DNA of 64,000 nucleotides from Bacteroidia bacterium (GTDB taxonomy: Bacteria; Bacteroidota; Bacteroidia; NS11-12g; UBA9320), in NCBI GenBank assembly GCA_028339355.1, contig JAOLBX010000004.1:62001-126000 (forward strand), in the 5' to 3' direction. The notes under the pieces were generated by a model. The model was given only the letters and a program-made list of their open reading frames with translations. It was not told the origin of the DNA and searched no databases. The position numbers and the translations under genes were made by a program. This document shows, one piece after another, positions 36,080-45,255 of this stretch (the stretch's first letter is position 1; each line of letters starts with the position of its first letter).

Positions 36080-36087
36080 CAAAACTA
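36080..36087 (-). promoter_or_regulatory. -7 box for nrdJ
   Basis: TAGTTTTG on the minus strand, an exact TAnnTTTG match, 84 bases before the nrdJ ATG. It lies in the 313-bp gap (35996-36308), which otherwise holds no gene but has DnaA-box-like sites and AT-rich sequence. Confidence 0.4.
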
Positions 36088-36117
36088 CATTCAAGAGATG
36101 GTTATTATAAGTTGTGG

Positions 36118-36249
36118 TTTTCCACACACTAACAATAAAATTTTTAGGTTGACTTATTTTTAAGAGATTTGCGGTGTTGATAAGATAAAATCAAGCCTAA
36201 AATTAATTTTCATAAGAGAAATATTGTCCACAAAACAAAATTTTTCACA
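36118..36249 (+). promoter_or_regulatory. Cluster of DnaA-box-like sites upstream of nrdJ
   Basis: Three near matches to TTATNCACA lie within 132 bases: TTTTCCACA (36118-36126), TTGTCCACA (36224-36232) and TTTTTCACA (36241-36249). The sequence around them is AT-rich. DnaA is known to regulate ribonucleotide reductase genes in E. coli and B. subtilis, so regulation of nrdJ by DnaA is possible. No spacing pattern like a replication origin is evident. Confidence 0.35.
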
Positions 36250-36308
36250 ATAGAAAGACTATTAGCATTTTACAAAAAATACAAATTTTAACTGCAAGCA
36301 ATCAAAAA

Positions 36309-37010
36309 ATGATTGCCGTGCTAATAGACCCAGACAAAGCAAGTGAAAATCAGCTTGATAGCTTGGTTTTTAATCCTGGATTCGATAAAGTTGACTTCCT
36401 TTTTGTGGGTGGCAGCTTGGTAACCGATGGAAACATGAGAAACTGCCTTCTCAATCTTAAAAAACGTACAAACAAGCCTCTTATAATATTTCCAGGTAGC
36501 CCAAATCAAATAGACGACACTGCAGATTCCATTTTATTGCTCAGTTTGGTTAGCGGAAGAAATCCTGACCTTCTTATAGGGAGGCAAGTAGAGTCTGCTC
36601 ACAAGCTCAAACAATCTAATCTAGAGATAATGGCTACGGGTTATATACTTATTGATGGTGGGAGAGCTACTACCGTATCTTACATAAGTGGGACCACACC
36701 TATACCTAGAGACAAACCTGGCATAGCAGCGGCAACAGCATTGGCAAGCGAACAGCTAGGTCAAAAGCTTATATACTTAGACTGTGGTAGCGGAGCTCAA
36801 GAACACGCACCTGCTAACCAAATAGGTGCCGTGAGACGGGAAGTAAATCTGCCTTTAATCGTCGGTGGGGGAATAAAAACCAAAGAAGCTGCTGAAGCCG
36901 TGTTCAACGCTGGAGCAGATGTAGTCGTGGTAGGAAATAAGCTGGAGGAGAATCCGTTGTTTCTTTCTGAGCTAGTGGATTCAAAGAAGATGTTTGAGAT
37001 TGTTTCTTAA
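36309..37010 (+). CDS. Geranylgeranylglyceryl/heptaprenylglyceryl phosphate synthase-like protein
   Basis: 233 residues of the PcrB/GGGP synthase family, a TIM-barrel prenyltransferase that joins glycerol-1-phosphate to a polyprenyl diphosphate to make ether lipid. Motifs are LIDPDKA near the start, VGGSLVTDG, PGSPNQI, YILIDGGRATTV, LDCGSGA and VGGGIKT...GADVVVVGNK, which hold the phosphate. Some Bacteroidota carry such group II enzymes; the product and role in them are not known from this sequence. The 3' end overlaps the convergent metallophosphoesterase by 4 bp. Confidence 0.88.
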   Translation: MIAVLIDPDKASENQLDSLVFNPGFDKVDFLFVGGSLVTDGNMRNCLLNLKKRTNKPLIIFPGSPNQIDDTADSILLLSLVSGRNPDLLIGRQVESAHKLKQSNLEIMATGYILIDGGRATTVSYISGTTPIPRDKPGIAAATALASEQLGQKLIYLDCGSGAQEHAPANQIGAVRREVNLPLIVGGGIKTKEAAEAVFNAGADVVVVGNKLEENPLFLSELVDSKKMFEIVS

Positions 37011-38251
37011 ACCTTCTCCAACTCAAACACCGAAATCTCTGGCAAAAACCCTACTCTCCCAGGGTATCCTAGATAGCCAAAACCACGATTAACATACAAA
37101 TACTGTCCGTTTTCTTCGTATAAATCTGCCCATTCTGGATATTTATATTTCACAGGACTCCATTTATAGTACTTGGTATCTATACCAAACTGCATGCCAT
37201 GAGTGTGACCAGAAAACATAGCATCTATAGTCGGATATTTTTTGAGTATCTCCGCTTTCCAATGACTTGGGTCATGAGATAATAACAACTTGTTTTCTAC
37301 GTTTTCTACTCCTTTAAAGGTTTCGGTCATATCGCCATAGGAATGAAACTGAGACGAAGCACTCCAGTTCTGAACACCCAAGATTGCCAACTGTTCTCCG
37401 TCTTTTTCTATAATCTTGTTTTCATTCAGAAGAAGGTTCCAACCCATGTCTGCATGGTGTTTTCTCATTTCATCAAGATTTTGTTCTTTGGTGACCCCAT
37501 TAACATCTGGCCATCTGTGATAATCTCCGTAATCATGATTTCCTAACACAGAGTAAACTCCAAACTTTGCTTTAAGCAAGCCAAACATCTCTTTAAACCG
37601 TTCGAACTCTTTTGATGTGCTATTCACTAGGTCTCCTGTAAAGAAGATAGCGTCTGGTTTCTGATTTAGAATCATTTGTATTCCTTTTAGCACTCCGTCT
37701 TTACTCCAAAAGCTTCCGGCGTGCACATCAGAAATTTGAACAATCTTAAACCCATTGAACGCAGAAGGCAGATTTTTGAGTTTCAGTGTTTTTTTGTGTA
37801 CTTGATAATTGTGAGCACCGCTTGCTATACCGTAGACCATAGAGCTAAAGAAAGTGCCTGCCAACAAGGCCCCAGAGGTAATAATGAACTCTGACCTAGA
37901 AATGGTCTTAACATCGCTTTCTGAAGACAATTTGCTACCAGAAAACTTTACTAGCCTCACTACGTCATCCAGCAGGAGAAAAGCAACCCACACGATGAGG
38001 CCCAAAAACAAACCAAACAAAACACTTACAGACCAAACCAGCAACCTACTTTTAGTAGGGTTGGGAGAAAAAACAAACACACCCAAAACCAACAAAAAGA
38101 AAGCTAACGGAACTACCCAATATGCATAATGCATAATGCTTGTATGGTTTGGCAACCATTTTTTTATTAAAAGTTTATATCCTTGAAAGGCATAAAAGTC
38201 TAATGCTATGAATAGGATAAAAAATAGTGCAAAAGGAATGATTCTAGACAT
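37007..38251 (-). CDS. Membrane-anchored metallophosphoesterase
   Basis: 414 residues. Four hydrophobic helices in the first 150 residues, then a calcineurin-like phosphoesterase domain (about 165-410) with the metal motifs QISDVHAGSFW (D-H), FFTGDLVN (GD), LGNHDYGDY (GNHD), LLSHDPSHW and FSGHTHGMQFG (GHTHG). The substrate is unknown; some homologues act on phospholipid heads or UDP-sugars. The architecture resembles YaeI-like proteins. It ends in a 4-bp overlap with the convergent GGGP synthase gene. Confidence 0.87.
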   Translation of the reverse strand: MSRIIPFALFFILFIALDFYAFQGYKLLIKKWLPNHTSIMHYAYWVVPLAFFLLVLGVFVFSPNPTKSRLLVWSVSVLFGLFLGLIVWVAFLLLDDVVRLVKFSGSKLSSESDVKTISRSEFIITSGALLAGTFFSSMVYGIASGAHNYQVHKKTLKLKNLPSAFNGFKIVQISDVHAGSFWSKDGVLKGIQMILNQKPDAIFFTGDLVNSTSKEFERFKEMFGLLKAKFGVYSVLGNHDYGDYHRWPDVNGVTKEQNLDEMRKHHADMGWNLLLNENKIIEKDGEQLAILGVQNWSASSQFHSYGDMTETFKGVENVENKLLLSHDPSHWKAEILKKYPTIDAMFSGHTHGMQFGIDTKYYKWSPVKYKYPEWADLYEENGQYLYVNRGFGYLGYPGRVGFLPEISVFELEKV

Positions 38252-38311
38252 TTCTGTAATTTTAACAATTGCAATGTTCGATGGTTTTTGCTTATCAGAA
38301 CAATGAAATAG

Positions 38312-38341
38312 ACATCAATAGACGTAGATGTGAAATACATC
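38312..38341. repeat. Alternating ACATC/GATGT half-sites upstream of the MarR gene
   Basis: ACATC (38312-38316), GATGT (38327-38331) and ACATC (38337-38341) alternate in orientation in the gap before the MarR-type regulator gene. They may form an operator for autoregulation. The arms are only 5 bp, so chance is possible. Confidence 0.25.
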
Positions 38342-38386
38342 GGTAAATTTTTATGTTTATTGCACATTTATTAGAATATTTATCGA

Positions 38387-38839
38387 ATGGGATTAGAAGA
38401 TAATATCAAGCAAAAAAGTTTTGCTAGTGAGGCACAAAAAGCAATAGTAAACGTAGCTTTTACGCAGAGCTACTTGTCTGGGCTCATGCACAATGCTTTC
38501 AAAAAGCATAAGATTTCTAGTCAACAATTTAATGTCTTACGAATCATTCAAGGACAATTCCCTAAGCCGGTTTGTATAAGTGACATTACCGCCAGAATGA
38601 TTGATAAAATGTCCAACGCCTCTAGGATAGTAGATAAATTAGCCTTAAAAAATTTAGTAACAAGAGCTGCTTGCTCTACAGATAAGCGACAGGTTGACAT
38701 CTTTATTACTGAAGAGGGTCAAATTCAGCTTCAAGAATTGAATCTCTTGGTAGCCAACATCATTGAGAAACACAATCATTTATCTGCCGAAGAGTTTAAA
38801 ACATTAAACAACTTGTTAGACAAAATGCGATTAGAATAA
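38387..38839 (+). CDS. MarR family transcriptional regulator
   Basis: 150 residues with a winged-helix domain: ISSQQFNVLRIIQGQF, the recognition helix region MIDKMSNASRIVDKLALKNLV and the wing ACSTDKRQVDIFITEEG with the conserved D-R of MarR proteins. It binds DNA as a dimer and usually responds to small molecules. No target operon is adjacent in an obvious way: its neighbours are the divergent metallophosphoesterase and a convergent DUF4249 gene. Alternating half-sites upstream may be its own operator. Confidence 0.9.
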   Translation: MGLEDNIKQKSFASEAQKAIVNVAFTQSYLSGLMHNAFKKHKISSQQFNVLRIIQGQFPKPVCISDITARMIDKMSNASRIVDKLALKNLVTRAACSTDKRQVDIFITEEGQIQLQELNLLVANIIEKHNHLSAEEFKTLNNLLDKMRLE

Positions 38840-38876
38840 AGTCTTACGAATGAAGACCTCCAACCTTTCTAAGCTC

Positions 38877-39719
38877 CTATTCCACTACTAGCTCCATTTC
38901 TTCTTTGTGAGCTACTGAAAAATACCCTAAGCCGCCGTTACTTATGTTGTTATTCGGGTTTGCCGGTGGGGGGTCAAACGGGGTGCCGCTTCTACCTTGC
39001 TGAGCACCTAGGTCTATTAAAAATTGATAATACTGCTGTGTAATAGCAAACTGCTCTACTCGTATGGTATCATCCGTATCTACATCAAACAGTATAGGTC
39101 TAGGCAAACTACCTTTAGCTATCTCTCCGAGTATGTCGTTTACATCAAATGCGGAATTAAGCAACGAAACTGATCCAAATTCATCATCGTCCAAATCCTC
39201 AGATTTTAACGTGTCATTTCTATAGGTCTTGAATAAATAGAAGCTTTGATTTGCTTGGTCCGACTGACCCTGCAAAAAGATATATGTTCCTTCTGGAAAA
39301 GACCTGTCGTTTGGTGGCAAATAAAACGCAGCTAGCGTGTCTATTGCAAATGCGTTTTGCAACTTTTCCTTAGAAGTATATGTATCGCCTTTGTATATTA
39401 TAGATAAAGAGTACTCCTCACCCACGATACACTGCAGCGAATCGTTAGAAACAAACATACCAGTGTCCGTATAAGAGAGTAAAACATCTGTGCCGTCCGT
39501 TCCTTTTATGGTGACTATAGCATCAGCAATAGCATCTACTTCTTCTTGATCAAAATAAGGCTGACTTAGGGTCAATCTCACTTTCCAAAGTTCTTTCAGA
39601 TTCGTTATTTGTCCCTCTACCACCAATCTTGGTGACTCAGATGGTATTTCTACATCTACTATTTTTTCACAAGCTGCAAATACAAGCGAAAAGAGTATTA
39701 AATATATTAAGTTCTTCAT
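38877..39719 (-). CDS. DUF4249 family lipoprotein
   Basis: 280 residues. Lipoprotein signal with Cys16 (LVFAAC). The mature protein starts with IVDVEIPSESPRLVVEGQI, typical of DUF4249 proteins that are encoded next to TonB-dependent receptors in Bacteroidota. The function is not known; a role as surface partner of the receptor is inferred from this pairing. It is 12 bp downstream of the receptor gene, clearly in one operon. Proline/asparagine-rich loop near residues 250-265 (DPPPANPNNNIS). Confidence 0.88.
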   Translation of the reverse strand: MKNLIYLILFSLVFAACEKIVDVEIPSESPRLVVEGQITNLKELWKVRLTLSQPYFDQEEVDAIADAIVTIKGTDGTDVLLSYTDTGMFVSNDSLQCIVGEEYSLSIIYKGDTYTSKEKLQNAFAIDTLAAFYLPPNDRSFPEGTYIFLQGQSDQANQSFYLFKTYRNDTLKSEDLDDDEFGSVSLLNSAFDVNDILGEIAKGSLPRPILFDVDTDDTIRVEQFAITQQYYQFLIDLGAQQGRSGTPFDPPPANPNNNISNGGLGYFSVAHKEEMELVVE

Positions 39720-39731
39720 TTATATTGTTGT

Positions 39732-42104
39732 TTAAAATTCAAAGTTCCAAGTAATTGCTGGTATAATCTTGAAGAGTGTAGTCTGGAATCCTGCAGTATT
39801 TCCTATGGTTGCAGTTGGGAACTTCTCTAAATCAGTATCTCGTATGTCTCTAAAATAGAGTGCGTATGGGTTTTCTCTGTTATAAACATTGTACACCGAG
39901 AAATTCCAATTACTCTTGAATTTCTTATTTGGTTTTTCTTTGCTTTTAAGAGTAACACCTATGTCTGCTCTGTGATATGCCGGTATTCTATAGTTGTTTC
40001 TAACCTCATCATAGTTACTATTCCACTGATCATTGAAGTAATATTTGCTCACAGGTGTTGTGAGTGGTGCACCACTAGAAAACACAAATGAAGCGGTAGC
40101 AAGTAATCTTTTGCTAAACTTCTGAGTAAAAACTACAGATAGATTGTGTCTTCTATCAAAATTGGCCACGTATGGGTTTCCTCCACTTATTCCTTCTATC
40201 TCTCTCATGGTCTTAGCCCAAGTATAAGAGACGAAACCAGAAGACATTCCTTCGGTTTTGGCAACATAAAACTCTGCCCCATATGCCCAACCTTTGCCCG
40301 ATAGTAGCTCTCCGTCTAGTCTATCATTGAAAGCAAGATTTGCATTGTTTCTATAGTCTATCTGATTATCCATCCACTTGTAATATACCTCAGCTGATGT
40401 TTCTAATCCAATATCGAAGTTTTTGAAGAGACCAACTGCTACTTGATCCGCTTTTTGTGGTTTTATATTTTTATTTACACTAAACCACTGATCTGTAGGA
40501 AATGCAGAAGCTGTATTTGTAGCTTGCTGAATATACTGAAAAGTACGGTTATAAGAGCCTTTGAGAGCCATAGTAGTGGTAAGGTTGTAACTGATAGACG
40601 CTCGTGGCTCAAGACCAGCATATGTGTTGTACAATTCGCCAGAGGCAAAAGAATCTGAAGTAGTCAATTCTGCAATAGGTTCATTAGTCTCCGGATTTTT
40701 GGTGTAGTTATACTCTGTTCCGCCCATATTACTAAATGAAGAAACACGAAGTCCGTAGTACATGTTAAGTCTATTACTATGCTTAAACTCATGTCCTACG
40801 TACCATCCTGTTTCTATGGCTTTTCTTTTTTCGATTTGTACCTCTTGGAATATGGCTGCAGATTCCTCATTATTTGGAGCAAATAGTCCTGGATTAAATC
40901 TATGGTAAATTACCTGCCCACCGAAATTTAGCTTGCTTTTCTGACTGATAAAATTTGTCCAGTCTGACTTAATATAAATGTCATTAATGGCTTGGTCCAA
41001 GCCAAAACTTGCATTCTCCGCAAAATTGATGTCTACACCGTAATTAAAGTCACTATACACAAGAGATGTGTTTACAAACATCTTCTCGTTTACAATGTGA
41101 TTCCATCGAAGTGTCGCAGTGGCATTACCCCAGTTAATTCCAAAAAGCTCACTAAGTCCAAGCACATCTCTACCAAAATACCCACTCACATATAATCTAT
41201 CTTTTTCGCTGAGATCATAGTTTGCTTTCAAATTCAAATCATAAAAATACAGCTTACTGTTTTGTATCGTTTCGTCAGGGGCAAATGGCAAAAACACATC
41301 TGCATAGCTTCTGCGACCGGCCACCATAAAACTAGATTTATCTTTTACAATTGGGCCTTCTAGTGTCAACCTACTTGATATAGTTCCAATTCCTCCAATA
41401 GCGGCAAAACGTTTTGAATTACCATCTCTCATTTTAATATCTACTATAGATGATAGCCTTCCTCCATACTTAGCAGGAATACCACCTTTGTAAACCTCTA
41501 AATCCTTTACTGCATCACCATTAAACACACTGAAGAAACCAAGTAAATGAGATGCATTGTATACTGTAGCTTCATCTAATAAGATAAGATTTTGATCCTG
41601 AGACCCACCTCGTACATTGAAACCACTATTTCCTTCTCCTGCCGATTGTATTCCTGGAAGTAGGGTAATTGTTTTCAAAATATCTACCTCTCCGAAAATC
41701 ACAGGAATTTCCTTGATTTTGGCCGTCTCCATTTTCACCACACTTATCTTTTTATTCTCTACCTTTTTCTCTAACGCCTTTGCACTTATGACCGCTGTGC
41801 CTATCACATTGGCCGTGGTTCCCAGTTCTATGTTTATTGTTTTATTGTCGTCTAAAACTATGGTTTTCACTTCGTCTGTATACCCGAGATATTTGTACGT
41901 AACTTGATATGTGCCTCTGGGCAAAGTCACGGAGTAAAAACCGTACTCATTGGTGACTCCACCGCCACCATCTGTTACTAGCACTGTAGCACCCAGAAGC
42001 GTTTCACCGTTTGCTGCGTCTTTTATTCTACCGCTTATGGTAAATGACTGTGCAATCACGCTTGATGACACAAGCAAAAGAATAAGTTGAAATAAATTTC
42101 TCAT
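39732..42104 (-). CDS. TonB-dependent receptor (DUF4249 partner)
   Basis: About 790 residues from the ATG at 42104 (a TTG at 42122 in frame would lie within the promoter box). Signal peptide ending VIAQ, carboxypeptidase-regulatory domain (about 22-105), plug (about 120-225, with LPGIQSAGEGNSGFNVRGGS) and a barrel ending in an aromatic strand. It should import a ligand across the outer membrane using TonB. The ligand is unknown. The gene is followed by a DUF4249 lipoprotein gene; no SusD is present. The promoter box TAGTTTTG stands 15 bases upstream. Confidence 0.9.
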   Translation of the reverse strand: MRNLFQLILLLVSSSVIAQSFTISGRIKDAANGETLLGATVLVTDGGGGVTNEYGFYSVTLPRGTYQVTYKYLGYTDEVKTIVLDDNKTINIELGTTANVIGTAVISAKALEKKVENKKISVVKMETAKIKEIPVIFGEVDILKTITLLPGIQSAGEGNSGFNVRGGSQDQNLILLDEATVYNASHLLGFFSVFNGDAVKDLEVYKGGIPAKYGGRLSSIVDIKMRDGNSKRFAAIGGIGTISSRLTLEGPIVKDKSSFMVAGRRSYADVFLPFAPDETIQNSKLYFYDLNLKANYDLSEKDRLYVSGYFGRDVLGLSELFGINWGNATATLRWNHIVNEKMFVNTSLVYSDFNYGVDINFAENASFGLDQAINDIYIKSDWTNFISQKSKLNFGGQVIYHRFNPGLFAPNNEESAAIFQEVQIEKRKAIETGWYVGHEFKHSNRLNMYYGLRVSSFSNMGGTEYNYTKNPETNEPIAELTTSDSFASGELYNTYAGLEPRASISYNLTTTMALKGSYNRTFQYIQQATNTASAFPTDQWFSVNKNIKPQKADQVAVGLFKNFDIGLETSAEVYYKWMDNQIDYRNNANLAFNDRLDGELLSGKGWAYGAEFYVAKTEGMSSGFVSYTWAKTMREIEGISGGNPYVANFDRRHNLSVVFTQKFSKRLLATASFVFSSGAPLTTPVSKYYFNDQWNSNYDEVRNNYRIPAYHRADIGVTLKSKEKPNKKFKSNWNFSVYNVYNRENPYALYFRDIRDTDLEKFPTATIGNTAGFQTTLFKIIPAITWNFEF

Positions 42105-42119
42105 TGTATAAATTGGTTT

Positions 42120-42127
42120 CAAAACTA
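42120..42127 (-). promoter_or_regulatory. -7 box of the receptor/DUF4249 operon
   Basis: TAGTTTTG on the minus strand, an exact TAnnTTTG match, 15 bases before the ATG at 42104. The rest of the gap to 42341 shows no gene or repeat. Confidence 0.5.
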
Positions 42128-42341
42128 AATGGAACTAGCAGCTATGAAGTTAGAGTTTCGCTCATCTTATTGTAAAAAAGGTTTAAACTCCGCTTTAGGC
42201 CAAAAAGTATTCCATTACTAAATTATAAACCACTAAACGAGAGAAAGGTTGCACTGATTTTGAAATAAATTTTTCAAGTAGAAAATAGATTTGTAAAAAT
42301 AACAATGCAATTACCTCAAGTCTTTAGCATCTTTGCACCTC

Positions 42342-43307
42342 ATGTTGGTTTACATTTTATTTATTATCGGTTTTGTAGTGCTAATAAAAGGTGCAGATTG
42401 GCTAGTGGCTGGTGCAGCTTCCGTAGCCAAAAAATACAAGGTTTCTGATATCGTAGTAGGGCTCACTATCGTATCTATGGGTACCAGTATGCCAGAGCTT
42501 ATAGTAAACATTCTAGCAAGTAGTTCGGGAGCATCCGACATAGCGGTTGGTAACATAATAGGTTCTAACATTTCGAACATCCTTCTAATTCTGGGCGTGG
42601 CTGCGGTAATTTATCCGTTGGTTATTAAAAACTCTACTATTTATTCAGAGATACCATACTCAATTATAGCCATTTTACTTGTAGCCTTCGTAGCCAACGC
42701 AGCTCTTTTTAGCGACGTAGATGCTCAGATAATAAGCAGGTTTGACGGTGCTTTGCTAATGCTGTTTTTTGCTCTGTTTATTTCCTATATAATTAAACTT
42801 GCAAGACAGGGACGAGCCGACATGTTAGAAGAAGCACTAGAAGAAATACTTCCGATGGGGAAATCTATTGGATATATATCGCTTGGTATGGCTGGACTGT
42901 TTTTTGGAGGAAAATGGGTTGTAGATGGAGCTGTGCTAATAGCCTCTGAATTTGGACTAAGTGAAAAACTAATAGGACTTACTATCGTAGCTATAGGAAC
43001 ATCGCTACCGGAGCTCGTAACCTCTGCAGTTGCTGCATACAAAAAGAATACTGACATAGCGGTAGCCAATGTGGTAGGTTCTAACATATTTAATCTACTG
43101 TGGGTACTGGGTGTTAGTGCTATGATAAGTCCATTAAATTTTGACACACAGCTCAATTCAGACATTTTCGTACTGTTAGTGGCTAGTTGTCTCATAATTT
43201 TTAGTCTTGCTACTGGTAAAATAAAAAACCAAATCGGCAGACCAACTGGTATATTGTTTCTAGTCTCCTATGTTAGTTATATCGCATTTTTAGTGATTCG
43301 AGGATAA
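42342..43307 (+). CDS. Calcium/sodium antiporter (CaCA family, YrbG-like)
   Basis: 321 residues from the ATG at 42342. About ten membrane segments arranged as two inverted halves. Each half has the alpha-repeat motif: GLTIVSMGTSMPELIVN with GNIIGSNISN, and GLTIVAIGTSLPELVTS with ANVVGSNIFN, which bind the cations. It exchanges cytosolic Ca for Na or H. The length fits the bacterial family. Ca or K specificity cannot be set by eye. A CATCTTTG sequence just before the start may be its -7 box. The porP-like pseudogene follows after about 35 bp. Confidence 0.93.
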   Translation: MLVYILFIIGFVVLIKGADWLVAGAASVAKKYKVSDIVVGLTIVSMGTSMPELIVNILASSSGASDIAVGNIIGSNISNILLILGVAAVIYPLVIKNSTIYSEIPYSIIAILLVAFVANAALFSDVDAQIISRFDGALLMLFFALFISYIIKLARQGRADMLEEALEEILPMGKSIGYISLGMAGLFFGGKWVVDGAVLIASEFGLSEKLIGLTIVAIGTSLPELVTSAVAAYKKNTDIAVANVVGSNIFNLLWVLGVSAMISPLNFDTQLNSDIFVLLVASCLIIFSLATGKIKNQIGRPTGILFLVSYVSYIAFLVIRG

Positions 43308-43341
43308 TCGGATTTTTCAATTCTTGTATATTTAAAAAGTT

Positions 43342-44283
43342 ATGAAATTAATCTTTACGTTGGGTTTTCTAATTTTTTCGGTTCAATTTTCTTTTGCTCA
43401 GCACGAGTTTATAACTCAAAAAAAGGAAATTTAAATCATTACAATCCTGCTTTAGTAGGCACTCAAAGTGACCTAGGAGTGTGACTAAGCTTAAGGGGTA
43501 CAGGTGGCGGTATACCAGGAGATAATTTTTCTGCTGCTTTTTTAAGCAACTTCACTTTAGATAACAATTTGGGTTTTGGGGTCGAGTTAAAACCTCGAAG
43601 TTTGGTTTTCTAGAGACAAATGCTGGCAAACTAAATATGAACTACACCACAAAAAAGTGCGACTTCGAAGTTAAGTTTGGACTAAACATAAGTGCCCAAA
43701 AATCCAACATAAACCCCTATCCGATTTCATATTTGAAAATAGCATAGACCCATCTATTGGGTTTATTAATCCTGCATCTGAAATCTTTTTTAATCCATCT
43801 ACTTTTTTCACATTAGACTTAGGTGCCTTTTCTTGCTATAAGGGTCTACTACTAGGCGTTTCGGTGATGCAGCTAAGTCAAGCATATACACCGAGTCCAT
43901 TTAGCAGCCCTGCATACCTTCCTCTTCAATGTATTGGAATGTTAGGTTTCAACCACAGTTTAGGTCAGATAAAGACTTCAGTACTCGTAACCTATGTGCA
44001 AATTGACAAGCTCAGCACCATTGATTATCAATTATCTCGTCAATACAAAATGGTAAAGCTAGGGTTGGGTAAAAGACAAGGGTACGGCGAATTCTGCAGC
44101 CCTAATTGGTTTTTGGGTGCGGTAGGAGTGCAGCTAGAAGAATATGCATTTAAGTACAATTATGAATACCTCAGCAATAAGTGAAGGTACTCGTCGGGCG
44201 TAAATGAATTAACTACAACTTGGTACATCAAAGGTCTTAAAAAAGATAGTAATTTAAGCGAGTTTGTAAACCTGATTTTATAA
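43342..44283 (+). pseudogene. Decayed PorP/SprF family (type IX secretion membrane) gene
   Basis: The protein can be followed over the whole stretch only by changing frame. It starts with a signal peptide (ATG 43342, MKLIFTLGFLIFSVQFSFAQ) then, after one frame change, GNLNHYNPALVGTQSDLGV, LSLRGTGGGIPGDNFSAAFLS, a later LGFGVELK, KFGLNISAQK and finally IGFINPASEIFFNP to GVQLEEYAFKYNYEY, the order seen in PorP/SprF proteins. Lesions: a 7-A tract (43418-43424) that needs 8 A, TGA at 43482, frame changes near 43590-43610 and 43700-43740, and TGA at 44182. The frame then reads on to a TAA at 44281. PorP/SprF proteins partner with T9SS cargo; this copy should be non-functional. Confidence 0.85.
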
Positions 44284-45255
44284 ATCCACCACAACCTTAA
44301 AAACCGTTTCTCCAACAGCTTTCAACGTATTCTTGTCAATAGACTCCATGTTGTCACTGTGTCTGTGCCAGAACTCACCAAAACCAGAGCCATTGCTCAC
44401 ATCATAGTGTATAATGTCTAATGTAGGAATTCCTCTTATTTTGTTGACAAATACATGATCATCTGTAATCTGTCCTCCGTGCTGATTTACGAAATACTTG
44501 CTATGACCTAGTTTAGCAGCTGTTTGCCATACTTTTTTTATATATGGCTGAGCGTATTGCCAAGAATTACCTTCTATCGCAAATACAGCGTCTTTAGGGC
44601 CCACCATATCGAGCAATATGCCAAAACGGGCTACGTAGTTTTGTTTGTGTGGAGTCTTTGCCCAATACTGAGAACCTAAGCACCACGTGGTTGCCTCGCC
44701 TCGACTGTCTCCCATATCTTCTGCATCAAAAAAGATAATGTCCACGCCAGCATCTGGACGCTGTGCTTGAAGTTGGCGAGCCACCTCTATAAGAACACCC
44801 ACCCCACTTGCTCCATCATTTGCCCCGTCTGCTGGAGTGGTTGGATTTTCTAAGTCTTGGTCTGCCTGTGGGCGTGTATCCCAGTGAGCACAAAGCAATA
44901 TACGTTTGGTTTTGTCTGTGTTTATACTACCAATTACATTTTTTATTTCTACGTATTTTACTTTGTAAGACGTAGCACTGCCCAGCTGCATAAATGCAGT
45001 ATCACAAAACTGAACAAGTTTATTTTGTAAGTATATGGCAGTTTTGGCATGTGCATCTGTACCCGGCACTCGCGGACCAAAATCTACCTGTTCTTGAATA
45101 TACTGATATGCACTGTCTGCATTGAATTTAACGGTGAAGGGCCTTTTAGTTTCCGTTGTTGGTTTGTCACCATCTGTTGACTTTTTAGAGTCAGAACAGC
45201 TATAGAAAGCTAAAAGTAGAAAGGTAAAGGCTAAAAGAGTTTTGTTTAATTTCAT
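44278..45255 (-). CDS. M28 family lipoprotein peptidase, glutaminyl-cyclase-like
   Basis: 325 residues with a lipoprotein signal (ending FYSC). The catalytic fold is that of M28 aminopeptidases and type II glutaminyl-peptide cyclotransferases: CAHWDTRP, GANDGASGVGVLIEVARQL and DIIFFDAEDMGD, then DDHVFVNKIRGIPTLDIIHYD near the end. The Bacteroidota members of this type include glutaminyl cyclases that cap N-terminal Gln of exported proteins; peptidase or cyclase cannot be told apart by eye. Its ATG overlaps the cysS stop (TAATG), so the genes are coupled. Its 3' end overlaps the pseudogene remnant. Confidence 0.82.
   Translation of the reverse strand: MKLNKTLLAFTFLLLAFYSCSDSKKSTDGDKPTTETKRPFTVKFNADSAYQYIQEQVDFGPRVPGTDAHAKTAIYLQNKLVQFCDTAFMQLGSATSYKVKYVEIKNVIGSINTDKTKRILLCAHWDTRPQADQDLENPTTPADGANDGASGVGVLIEVARQLQAQRPDAGVDIIFFDAEDMGDSRGEATTWCLGSQYWAKTPHKQNYVARFGILLDMVGPKDAVFAIEGNSWQYAQPYIKKVWQTAAKLGHSKYFVNQHGGQITDDHVFVNKIRGIPTLDIIHYDVSNGSGFGEFWHRHSDNMESIDKNTLKAVGETVFKVVVDL

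Noticed and set aside
35996-36308. Replication origin
   Set aside because: Only three imperfect DnaA-like boxes, no dnaA, dnaN or gyrase gene near, and no clear unwinding element; skew could not be computed.
43482-44184. TGA read as a sense codon (alternative code) in the porP-like gene
   Set aside because: The same gene has frame changes as well, and other genes in the window use TGA as stop, so decay is simpler.
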